This document shows, in pieces, positions 8,336 to 16,283 of a DNA stretch of 64,000 bases. The stretch lies in NCBI RefSeq assembly GCF_016904675.1, contig NZ_CP070228.1, forward strand, positions 1,488,001 through 1,552,000. The letters are read 5' to 3'. The notes beneath the pieces are model-generated. The model did not search any database, was not told where the DNA came from, and saw only the letters and a list, made by a program, of their open reading frames with translations. A program made the translations under genes and the position numbers. Numbering within the stretch: the first letter of the stretch is position 1; each line of letters begins with the position of its first letter. The DNA is from Arcanobacterium phocisimile. GTDB taxonomy: Bacteria > Actinomycetota > Actinomycetes > Actinomycetales > Actinomycetaceae.

Positions 8336-9508
8336 ATGACAGTTCTTGTTATCAACTCTGGTTCCTCGTCCATCAAGTATCAGCTCGTCAACCCAGAAAC
8401 CGGCGAATCGATCGCTTCTGGCCTTGTTGAGCGTATTGGCGAACCAGAAGGTCACATCGAGCACAACTACAACGGCACCACCACCGATATCAACGAGCCC
8501 GTGCCAGACCACGGCGTTGGCTTGCGCGAAGTCATCCGGTTGTTCAACGAAGTTGGCCCGAACCTTGACGAAGCCGGAATCAAGGCAGTTGGCCACCGCG
8601 TCGTTCAAGGCGGAAAGCATTTCGATAAGGCTGCCGTTATTGACGACCGTGTTGAAGGTTTGATCGAAGAGCTCATCCCACTCGGACCGCTCCACAACCC
8701 AGCCCACTTGAAGGGCATCAAGGTTGCCCGCGAACTATTCGACGTGCCAAACGTTGCCGTTTTCGACACCGCTTTCTTCCAGCATCTGCCAGCCGAGGCC
8801 GCCACCTACGCTATCGACCGCGAGGTTGCCGATAAGTACCAGATTCGCCGTTATGGCGCACACGGCACCTCCCACCAGTTCATCTCCCGTAAAGTGACGG
8901 AGATCCTGGGCCGCGACGATCTCAAGCAGATCGTTTTGCACCTGGGTAACGGTGCCTCGGTGTCAGCTGTTGTTAACGGCGAAGCTGTGGACACCTCGAT
9001 GGGTCTGACCCCACTCGAAGGTCTCGTCATGGGTACTCGTACTGGTGACATTGACCCAGCTGCCGTGTTCCATCTTGCTCGTCAGGCTGGTATGAGCATT
9101 GACGAGCTCGACACCCTGTTCAACAAGCAGTCTGGCCTGAAGGGCTTGACTGGTTCGAACGATATGCGCTCGGTTTGGGAGATGGCTCATGCGGGCAACG
9201 AGAACGCAATCGAAGCACTCGAAGTCTACATCCACCGGTTACTGAAGTACGTTGGCTCCTACACTGCAGTAATGGGCGGCTTGGACGTGCTCACCTTCAC
9301 CGCTGGCGTGGGCGAAAATTCGTGGGAGACCCGCAAGATGCTCCTCGATCGTCTCGCTCCATTCGGCGTCAAGTACGATGCCGATAAGAACATGGTTCGT
9401 TCGAAGGAACCACGCGAGATTTCGACTTCAGATTCGGCAGTTACCGTGCTTGTTGTTCCAACCAACGAAGAGCTCTCGATTGCTCAGCAAGCTATGGAAG
9501 TGATCTGA
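8336..9508 (+). CDS. ackA: Acetate kinase
   Basis: Interconverts acetyl phosphate plus ADP and acetate plus ATP; with Pta it gives substrate-level ATP from acetyl-CoA. It opens with the family signature VLVINSGSSSIKYQL and carries GHRVVQGGKHF, VFDTAFFQHLP, YGAHGTSHQFIS, HLGNGASVSAV and FTAGVGENS, the motifs lining the acetate and nucleotide sites. At 390 residues it is close to the usual 400. It follows pta and precedes an acetyltransferase gene by two bases, making a three-gene operon that ends at the hairpin at 9984. Confidence 0.97.
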   Translation: MTVLVINSGSSSIKYQLVNPETGESIASGLVERIGEPEGHIEHNYNGTTTDINEPVPDHGVGLREVIRLFNEVGPNLDEAGIKAVGHRVVQGGKHFDKAAVIDDRVEGLIEELIPLGPLHNPAHLKGIKVARELFDVPNVAVFDTAFFQHLPAEAATYAIDREVADKYQIRRYGAHGTSHQFISRKVTEILGRDDLKQIVLHLGNGASVSAVVNGEAVDTSMGLTPLEGLVMGTRTGDIDPAAVFHLARQAGMSIDELDTLFNKQSGLKGLTGSNDMRSVWEMAHAGNENAIEALEVYIHRLLKYVGSYTAVMGGLDVLTFTAGVGENSWETRKMLLDRLAPFGVKYDADKNMVRSKEPREISTSDSAVTVLVVPTNEELSIAQQAMEVI

Positions 9509-9510
9509 AA

Positions 9511-9963
9511 ATGGCAGTAGATCTTGTCTCTGACGTTACTCCAGAGCTAGAAGCAGCTTTCGGCCGGCTGATCGGTCAGCTTTCGCGTTCCGCTAAGCCA
9601 ATGAACGGCGAACAAATCGAGGGCTTTTTGGCTCAAGATTGCGTTGATTTGCTGGTTTTCCGGGACGACGACGGTTCGGCTAGTTCGGCTGGCGAAGCAC
9701 CGATTCTCGGTATGCTGACGCTTGTCACATTCGAGATTCCCACCGGGTGGCGCGCCTGGGTGGAAGACGTGGTTGTTGATGAGGCAGCCCGCGGCAAGGG
9801 CGTTGGCGCATCACTGGTTGCTGCCGCTATTGAGTTGGCGAAGAAACGAGGTGCGAAGACGGTTGATCTGACCTCTCGCCCATCGCGCGAGGCAGCTAAC
9901 CGGTTGTATCAACGAGCCGGTTTTGAGCTGCGCGAAACCAACGTGTACCGAGTGACGAACTAA
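9511..9963 (+). CDS. GNAT-family N-acetyltransferase
   Basis: A 150-residue acetyltransferase. The acetyl-CoA loop is seen in VEDVVVDEAARGKGVGASLV (around residues 85-110, R-G-K-G-V-G), followed by the beta-bulge region AKTVDLTSRPSREAANRLYQRAGFELR. The substrate cannot be named from sequence. It starts two bases after the ackA stop, so it is translated with the acetate operon; protein or small-molecule acetylation tied to acetyl-CoA overflow is an attractive but unproven reading. Confidence 0.85.
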   Translation: MAVDLVSDVTPELEAAFGRLIGQLSRSAKPMNGEQIEGFLAQDCVDLLVFRDDDGSASSAGEAPILGMLTLVTFEIPTGWRAWVEDVVVDEAARGKGVGASLVAAAIELAKKRGAKTVDLTSRPSREAANRLYQRAGFELRETNVYRVTN

Positions 9964-9983
9964 CTCTTTGGTTAATGCTAGTG

Positions 9984-10010
9984 GGGCCCGCGGATTTCAT
10001 CCGCGGGCCC
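9984..10010 (+). terminator. Terminator of the pta-ackA operon
   Basis: GGGCCCGCGGAT at 9984-9995 pairs with ATCCGCGGGCCC at 9999-10010 over a 3-base loop, 20 bases past the acetyltransferase stop. Confidence 0.85.
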
Positions 10011-10250
10011 ACTATTTCCTATCTCGTCACAACACGATATTGATTCCAACCAACTAGTTGACTGGTAGACAAAACGCGACAGAACACGCTTCCTAGAATT
10101 AAACAATATGTGACCTATTACAAACATCATTCTTATATTTTTGTCGCGCACGTAACGATTCTTTTCTATTCTAAGAAAGTGAATTATCAGCCAAGCAGGA
10201 TACAGATAGCTTTTCAGGATCCCTGCTTTGATAGCGATACAGGAACAAAT

Positions 10251-12470
10251 ATGACAATGAAACGTTCTCAACGTGCTTTCGCTTTCATTATCGCGTTCGC
10301 ACTTACTATTTTCACCTTCAATGGCGGGCTATTTGCTAGCCGTCCTGCACTAGCAGCCGAAGAGCAATCACCCCATACTGCCGTTCGGGTTAATTTTGAT
10401 TTCAATTCTGTGCAATCCATGGACAAGTTCAAGGACAATGTCTGGGTGTACCAGTGGGACAAAAATGGTGGCTCCGTTGGGCACAAAATCCCAGCCGATC
10501 CCGGATTTGTTCTTATTAAGCCACTGAATGGTGAGTCGACGGTCAATTTTATTGTTGCTATCGGCACTTATGATGATAAAGGAATCCACCCTTGGTATCG
10601 CTGGGGCGCAAATCAGATTGATGCCAATCAGGCACAAACCGGCGATTTCAAGGGCGTTAAGCCCGGCCGCGCTATCGACGTTACCTACGATAATCTCGTC
10701 AAGAATGCGGTCTTACCACAGGTGCCAACAGATGCAGATACCTACACTCCTTCATACCCAGAAGCGATAACCGTAGCCCAAGGTGGAGCGAGCAGTTCTC
10801 AACCACTGACATTCTCCTCATATGCCGGCAATTTTTCAGCCGACAATGTTGGTGCTCAGCCAGGTATCGAACAAGCTGACCAACGGTTGCACGCCACGAT
10901 CTCCCCCGATGGCACTGTTTCTGTTCGGCCCGATTCAGATCTAGAAGTTGACACCTACACAGTAACCGTTGGCGTCGTTTATCCTCAAGATAATAGTAAA
11001 GATACAGTGACTATCAACGTAAACGTGACTGAGCGACCGATCACTAAGCTTGAATACGAATCCGGAGCAGTCTCCGTTCCTCAGGGCTCCTCACAGACGA
11101 TGCCCCTGACCACTCCGCTTAATACCCTCCCGGCAGGCACAACATTTGCCCTCGATCAGGAGTACCACAGTGCAATCAGTGTTGATCCACAGACTGGTGC
11201 ACTGACTATTGCCCCTGCTAGTGACGCTCAACTGGGCGAATATCCTGTTACTGTTATCGGCACTTCTCAAGGCCAGAAAGTGGCTGAAGGCCAGCTAACT
11301 ATTGCGATCACCGAGAAAAAGACCAATGGGCTCGACTCAAAGTTGTGGAGTCTATCGTATGAGAGCTTGACTGTCCAGCAGCTCAAGGCAGCCAATGTTA
11401 AACTCACCGCTACCCTGTTCGGCAAGGAACGCGCCCTACCACAAGGCGTCACCTTCGCTGAAGGCGATAACATGCACAAGTGGGTAACAGTAAATCCAAA
11501 GACAGGCGAAGTAACAGCCACCCCGGATGAATTCGTAGCAGCACAAGACTACACATTCAACGTAGCCGTTACCCATCCCGACAAAACAGTTACTCAAGTC
11601 CCCGTAAAGATCACCGTTACTAAGGCACCAGCCACCGATCTCGATACAACCGTATGGGAGTTCTCTTACAACAAACTCAATGTTGCTCAAAAAGAGAATC
11701 AGAGCGTTGAGATAGCCGCTTCCTTGTTCGGTAAGGAAAGTTCACTACCTCACGGCATCACCTTTGCCAAGGGCGAGAAGATGCCAAGCTGGATTACAGT
11801 GGACTCTGAGACTGGTACTGTCACTGCTACCCCAGACGAATACGTGGCTGCACAAGACTACGAATTCTCAGTTATTGTTACCCACTTAAATGACAAAGTA
11901 ACAACCGTGCCAGTCAAGGTCACAGTTACCCAGGCAGAGAACACTCCAGACCTGAAGTCTCAACTATGGAAACTCTCGTATGCTGACCTCACAGTCCAGC
12001 AACTGAAGACGGCTAGCGTTGACCTCAGTGCAACCTTGTTCGGCCAGGAACGCGCCCTACCAAGCGCAGTCACCTTCGCTAAAGGTGCAGACATGCCAAG
12101 CTGGATCACAGTTCACGAAAAGACCGGTACCGTAACAGCAAACCCATCTGAATACGTCGAGCTTAAAGACTATGTTTTCCATGTAGTGGTTACTCATCTC
12201 GATGGAGCAACCGAAAAGGTCGCAGTGAAGATTAAGGTAACCGAAGCCGATCCAGAAACAACCTACCCGTTAACCCCGCTCAAGCCTGGAAAGCACACAA
12301 TCCCAGCCCTCGAGCTCACCCCAGCGCAACCAAAGGCTAAGCCACAAGCACCAAAGCCAGTAGAAAAACCTGGCCTAGCAAAAACTGGTATCAACCTCAC
12401 TGGTCTAGCTGGATTAGCACTCATTTCAACACTCACTGGCGCCGCAATCACACGCCGTCGCAAAGCTTAA
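10251..12470 (+). CDS. Cell-wall-anchored surface protein with Rib-like repeats and LAKTG signal
   Basis: Predicted to be exported and sortase-anchored. An N-terminal signal peptide ends near ALAAEE (about residue 37). Next comes an unrecognised domain with many aromatic and Asp/Lys residues, then two Ig/Rib-like modules (about residues 165-265 and 265-355). Three closely related repeats of about 100 residues begin near 361, 463 and 567; each contains LFGKE/QxALPxxxTFA and WxTVxxxTGxVTAxPxE. The C-terminus has LAKTG at 709-713, a hydrophobic stretch and RRRKA. The LA-TG form is the type seen with class E sortases of actinobacteria. I chose ATG 10251 because AGGA lies 6 bases upstream and a signal peptide follows directly. 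An adhesin is the likely role, by analogy. No sortase gene is in view. Confidence 0.85.
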   Translation: MTMKRSQRAFAFIIAFALTIFTFNGGLFASRPALAAEEQSPHTAVRVNFDFNSVQSMDKFKDNVWVYQWDKNGGSVGHKIPADPGFVLIKPLNGESTVNFIVAIGTYDDKGIHPWYRWGANQIDANQAQTGDFKGVKPGRAIDVTYDNLVKNAVLPQVPTDADTYTPSYPEAITVAQGGASSSQPLTFSSYAGNFSADNVGAQPGIEQADQRLHATISPDGTVSVRPDSDLEVDTYTVTVGVVYPQDNSKDTVTINVNVTERPITKLEYESGAVSVPQGSSQTMPLTTPLNTLPAGTTFALDQEYHSAISVDPQTGALTIAPASDAQLGEYPVTVIGTSQGQKVAEGQLTIAITEKKTNGLDSKLWSLSYESLTVQQLKAANVKLTATLFGKERALPQGVTFAEGDNMHKWVTVNPKTGEVTATPDEFVAAQDYTFNVAVTHPDKTVTQVPVKITVTKAPATDLDTTVWEFSYNKLNVAQKENQSVEIAASLFGKESSLPHGITFAKGEKMPSWITVDSETGTVTATPDEYVAAQDYEFSVIVTHLNDKVTTVPVKVTVTQAENTPDLKSQLWKLSYADLTVQQLKTASVDLSATLFGQERALPSAVTFAKGADMPSWITVHEKTGTVTANPSEYVELKDYVFHVVVTHLDGATEKVAVKIKVTEADPETTYPLTPLKPGKHTIPALELTPAQPKAKPQAPKPVEKPGLAKTGINLTGLAGLALISTLTGAAITRRRKA

Positions 12471-12500
12471 CAACCAACATGCTTGTGGGGTCTCAGTTAC

Positions 12501-12860
12501 TGAACTGATCCCCATTTGCTGGACAGCTTAAAGAGTTTCCTGTCCGTTAGGCTACAAGGGCCTGATTCCAACACTGGTTCGGAATCAGGCCCTTGAGTCG
12601 TTCGTGAAAGCTGTTGTGCCACGTGATGCATGGAATGAGCTGATGAAAATTCCTACGTACACTGGCAGTGGAAAGACCATGAAGTTTTTGGATACCCCTC
12701 CGGTTACAGACGCAGCTCATCTGAGCTCCTGTCGGTAGATCCAAACTCATAGTTCTCAGATCTTTGGCAAGGGCACTGTGATTCCATAGGTTTTGTATAG
12801 AAACATGCATGTCACAGACCCCAACCGATTCCACAAATCCACCAGAATTCGCACCCAACT
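12501..12860 (-). pseudogene. IS3-family remnant: transposase C-terminus and IS end
   Basis: On the minus strand the segment ending at 12547 encodes TWHNSFHERLKGLIPNQCWN followed by QALVA and a stop. This is a worn form of the orfB C-terminus (YN, ER, LKGLSPVEYR, QAL) of IS150-type IS3 elements. Downstream, 12501-12526 (TGAACTGATCCCCATTTGCT then GGACAG) looks like the matching IS terminus. A 15-bp hairpin (12555-12569 with 12581-12595) lies inside the coding end, as is common at this end of such elements. The 5' limit is unclear; upstream of about 12700 no transposase similarity is legible. It is one fragment of an element, distinct from the IS at 1601. Confidence 0.5.
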
Positions 12861-12945
12861 CTTACCCGCTGAGCGACATCATTAGCGTCAGACCCAGCCT
12901 CAAAACTCAACAAAATGCGCAAGCTGGCCGCGCAATGCCAACATA

Positions 12946-13003
12946 GAAGTGCTCCCTAGAAGAAAGAATCCGGTTAACGAGTCCAACTTCTAGGGAGCAC
13001 TTC
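12946..13003 (-). terminator. Long hairpin after the large surface glycoprotein-binding gene
   Basis: A perfect 17-bp stem: GAAGTGCTCCCTAGAAG at 12946-12962 pairs with 12987-13003 over a 24-base loop, 45 bases past the stop of the minus-strand gene at 13048. The stretch 12861-12945 before it holds nothing recognisable. Confidence 0.65.
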
Positions 13004-13047
13004 ATTTATCTGCGAGCTCCATCAAAGTAAATCCGGTTTGAGTCCTC

Positions 13048-15987
13048 CTAAACGTAACGCTTGTTGCGCCGATGTAGGACAATTCCACAGCCGACGAGCA
13101 GTGTGCTTGCCATCAGCAATCCTGGAACTGCAACACCGGTCTTAGCCAAGCCTTGACCAGACTTTGGTTGGACATCTGGCTTCCCTGATTGAGGTTGCTT
13201 TGGCTGCGGTGGAGTTGGTTGCTTCACATCCTGCGCGATGACTGTGAAGGTAGCCTTGGCAGTGTCGAATGCTGGACTGTTTACGTGGACCGTATGTGTG
13301 CCGGGAGCAAAATTTTCTGGCACACTCCATGTCACTTCAATCATTCCCTTCTCATTAGCGATAAAGGATCCAACCTTGACCGGGTCAGAGTGAACCACTA
13401 CCTCAGCTTCAGTTCCTGGCTTTACCCCAGCGATTGTAATGATAAGACTATCGCCTTGAGCGACAGTTTCCTTAGAAATCTTCACGTCTGGGGCTTTATC
13501 TACGATAGGCTGATCCGGCTTAGGCTGATCCGGCTTAGGCTGATCCGGCTTAGGCTGATCCGGCTTAGGCTGATCCGGCTTAGGCTGATCCGGCTTAGGC
13601 TGATCCGGCTTAGGCTGATCCGTGTCTGGCTTTTCTGGAGCTGGTTCAGTGTACTCCTCAAGCGCGAGTACCTGGTGACCTTCGGCCGTGTACTTCGTAA
13701 CGGTGGCATCTTCGTGATCCCATGTACGCTGTGGAGCGGTACCGGCTGCTTCGCCGTTGATCGCGAGAGCCAAACCACTGTAACGGTTGATTAAGCGGAG
13801 GGAATCCTGAACATCTCCAGTAATTAGCTCGGTAGTTGGCATGATAAACCACTGCTGGCCGACATTTGTATCATCAAGGTCAGCTACCATCAAGGATGCG
13901 TCCCACGCACGTCCCTCTTGTTTTGTAGAGTCAACGCCCAAAGCCTTGCCATCCTGAGAAAGAATGAGGTAGGAACCATCATCGCGGTACTTGAACGTCC
14001 ATGCGCCGTTTGTCTTGGTGACCTTCGTACCGCCAACAACAGAGGTGCCGTCTTCACCGATCATGAGCATCGCGCCTTGACCATTGGCAATAGTGTATAT
14101 CTTTGATGCATCGACTGGTTCATATGGTTCATCAGCTGCAACCGACAGGTTGATCAAATCGGAGTAATTTCCGTCCATGCAACCAAATGAGCAGTATGCA
14201 CGGAAGTTCTTACCAACAATGGTTGTGTTGGTCTTGTTAGCGGTGTCAAGGAACCAGCGATACCACGATGCACTCTGGTAGGCATCACCAGTATCACCGA
14301 TCTTGACCCACTTTTGGGTGGCAAGATTGTCCGTTGCATAGTATTCCTGTGACGCCTTACCAGACTGGTCCTTATGCTGTGGCTGGCCGATATACATTCC
14401 GAGGTACGCATTGTAGGTAATGTCCATGACGAACAGTGGAGAAGTTCCTGGCATTAAACCTTTACTTACCTGTTCTTGAGCGGTGCCTGGGTTCTTCGGG
14501 TTGTACTCTTTGTCGATTGGAGTGTAGCCGGTTGGGTTGTCTTCAGTTACTGGAATGATGTTGGATTCCTTGCCCTTAATACCTGGCTCTTCCCACTTTC
14601 CGTTGTACCACTTTTGCCATGTGCCGGTCTTCATCTTTCCGGAAATTGGTGCACGAGCAACATGCTCATGGAAGGTGATCCATGTTCCACGCTTGTTGAC
14701 AATACGTGAACCGTAGAATGCATAGAAGTAACCTGATCGATAGTCAACATACAAGCGTGGATCGCCGTCGCCATAATAATATGTATTGCCTGGGAAGGCT
14801 GCTTCATCGCCACGTACAGTACTGTATGGTGAGGTGATCGCGTGACCCGGGATCTCCCAACTCTTACCTTGATCGTGCGAAACTGCGTAATCAATGGAAT
14901 CGTAGTGGAGTCCGTCATCAAACGGCTGAGGCGTGAATTCATTGTGAACTAAGCCGTACCAGTCACCAGTATCTGGATCTACCCAGATATTGATCAGGTC
15001 GCAGAAGTTCTTTTGGGAATATCGCGATTTCCCCGGAGCCATTGTTGATTCTTTACCAGTTGGACTGATGTTACATAACCTGGTTGTGTCTGGGTTTGTA
15101 CCGGAATTGTTGAGTTCTTGGTCTGGGACCATATTATCCATATCCGGGCCGGAAAAGAACTGCCAGTGACGTGGCTGATCTGCACCGTACAACGCCGCCG
15201 CATGCAGGTAACGGAATTGTCCATCTTTGTCGATAAACGGCCATGCTGGGGTATCTGAAGGATTCTTCCATGTCGTTGTATCGTGGGACTCAACTGTGAT
15301 GATGCCAGTGCCCTTATTCTTTACGTCGGGGGTCGGTGCTGGCGGTTCTGGAGCCGGCGGGGTATCGGTTTTGACGGCGGTGGCTGCATTGAACTCAGCA
15401 AGCGTCGCTACTTCTTCTGCGCTAGCATCTCCACCCCACGTCGACTGGTAAATAACTTTCACGCAGCGTGCTTCACGTGGCGCAAAGTTGATCGAGAAAT
15501 CAACAAGATTGGCCGAGTCGTATGCTTTTCCAGAGGCTTTTTCGCCGTGAGCGGCTTCGGTAAATTCAGCCTGCTCAACAGTGCTTTCGGCCAGGCATTT
15601 ATTGTCAACTGAAGTTTCAATCACGTACTTACCGATCCGGCCAGAACCATTTGATGATTGGCGAGGCGTCAAAGTTACCTGGCCGAGGTTTTCTACCTTC
15701 GTGCCCAGATCGATAACAAAATAGTGCGGCAGTGGGTCTTTTCCAGACCCACTATATGCGGTGTGCCAGTAGCTATCGCGATCGTTATCGAGGACCAGTT
15801 CGATCGGTCCATTTTTCCCTTCGTTGTTCGCAGTTGAATCAGCCTTGATAGCTGCCATCTGCTTTTGATCCATCAGCATGTATTTGTAATAAACGTCCCC
15901 GGCATATGCCGGTGTTATTCCAGCTGCCGAGACTAGGGCTGCAGTGAACATAGCGCATGCAGTTCCCCATCGTGCGCGATATTTCAT
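13048..15987 (-). CDS. Large LAKTG-anchored surface protein with F5/8C, propeller-like and ricin-like domains
   Basis: A 979-residue exported protein. The signal peptide ends near PAYAG (residue 29). Residues about 30-205 look like an F5/8 type C (CBM32) carbohydrate-binding domain (HYFVIDLGTKVENLGQVTL). After a PAPEPPAPTP linker, residues 230-640 form an Asp/Tyr/Trp-rich region with GDGDPRLYVDYRSGYFYAFYG, resembling five-bladed glycosidase propellers; I cannot assign its class. Residues about 645-790 look like a ricin-type beta-trefoil (QQWF, RYSGLALAI). Seven DQPKP repeats (about 793-827) form a wall-spanning stalk, followed by an Ig-like domain. The C-terminus has LAKTG at 947-951, a membrane segment and HRRNKRYV. 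It likely binds and perhaps trims host glycans; the activity is unproven. It is a single-gene unit convergent with the Rib-like protein. Confidence 0.8.
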   Translation of the reverse strand: MKYRARWGTACAMFTAALVSAAGITPAYAGDVYYKYMLMDQKQMAAIKADSTANNEGKNGPIELVLDNDRDSYWHTAYSGSGKDPLPHYFVIDLGTKVENLGQVTLTPRQSSNGSGRIGKYVIETSVDNKCLAESTVEQAEFTEAAHGEKASGKAYDSANLVDFSINFAPREARCVKVIYQSTWGGDASAEEVATLAEFNAATAVKTDTPPAPEPPAPTPDVKNKGTGIITVESHDTTTWKNPSDTPAWPFIDKDGQFRYLHAAALYGADQPRHWQFFSGPDMDNMVPDQELNNSGTNPDTTRLCNISPTGKESTMAPGKSRYSQKNFCDLINIWVDPDTGDWYGLVHNEFTPQPFDDGLHYDSIDYAVSHDQGKSWEIPGHAITSPYSTVRGDEAAFPGNTYYYGDGDPRLYVDYRSGYFYAFYGSRIVNKRGTWITFHEHVARAPISGKMKTGTWQKWYNGKWEEPGIKGKESNIIPVTEDNPTGYTPIDKEYNPKNPGTAQEQVSKGLMPGTSPLFVMDITYNAYLGMYIGQPQHKDQSGKASQEYYATDNLATQKWVKIGDTGDAYQSASWYRWFLDTANKTNTTIVGKNFRAYCSFGCMDGNYSDLINLSVAADEPYEPVDASKIYTIANGQGAMLMIGEDGTSVVGGTKVTKTNGAWTFKYRDDGSYLILSQDGKALGVDSTKQEGRAWDASLMVADLDDTNVGQQWFIMPTTELITGDVQDSLRLINRYSGLALAINGEAAGTAPQRTWDHEDATVTKYTAEGHQVLALEEYTEPAPEKPDTDQPKPDQPKPDQPKPDQPKPDQPKPDQPKPDQPKPDQPIVDKAPDVKISKETVAQGDSLIITIAGVKPGTEAEVVVHSDPVKVGSFIANEKGMIEVTWSVPENFAPGTHTVHVNSPAFDTAKATFTVIAQDVKQPTPPQPKQPQSGKPDVQPKSGQGLAKTGVAVPGLLMASTLLVGCGIVLHRRNKRYV
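13507..13611 (-). repeat. Seven perfect 15-bp tandem repeats inside the surface protein gene
   Basis: The unit AGGCTGATCCGGCTT (plus strand) is repeated seven times without a mismatch, followed by a partial eighth copy. It encodes DQPKP on the minus strand. Because the unit is a multiple of three, copy-number changes would lengthen or shorten the stalk without a frameshift. Confidence 0.97.
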
Positions 15988-16150
15988 GCTCTTACGCTCC
16001 CTTGCGTGTAGAGTTTGTTATTTCAATGATTTGCGCTGAAAAATAGCACTTACTTGCCGATACCTGGATGCCCCCATTGGCAAAACTTATATCGACATGT
16101 CCTTTTATTATTGCACTTTGCACAAAAAGTTGTGAGCTTTTTACAGTATC

Positions 16151-16197
16151 AAACCGAAGAACATCAATATTGCGTATTTATAGTTTATATTCGGTTT
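16151..16197. promoter_or_regulatory. Candidate operator dyad upstream of the large surface protein gene
   Basis: AAACCGAA at 16151-16158 and TTCGGTTT at 16190-16197 are perfect inverted half-sites 31 bases apart in the AT-rich region (15988-16222) upstream of the minus-strand surface gene. They lie about 165 bases from its start. No other structure in the 296-base gap stands out except the fumC terminator. Confidence 0.25.
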
Positions 16198-16222
16198 AAC
16201 CTCAACTATGAGGCGTTACGTG

Positions 16223-16259
16223 ACTGATGGGCCCGCAGAATTTCTGCGGGCCCATCAGT
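16223..16259 (-). terminator. Terminator of fumC
   Basis: A perfect 18-bp stem: ACTGATGGGCCCGCAGAA at 16223-16240 pairs with 16242-16259, leaving a nearly closed loop. It lies 25 bases after the fumC stop. It shares the GGGCCCGC core with the pta-ackA terminator. Confidence 0.85.
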
Positions 16260-16283
16260 TTACTTTTATGAGATCTCTAAGTT

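Noticed and set aside
9978-10271. 97-codon minus-strand frame before the Rib-like surface gene
   Set aside because: It runs across the terminator hairpin and the surface gene promoter and has no start signal. The gap 10011-10250 shows no gene.
13507-13625. Possible CRISPR array
   Set aside because: The 15-bp units are directly adjacent with no spacers and are in frame within a protein gene.
13189-13794. 201-codon plus-strand frame with LIRLR repeats
   Set aside because: The repeats are the reverse reading of the DQPKP stalk repeats; the true gene is on the minus strand.
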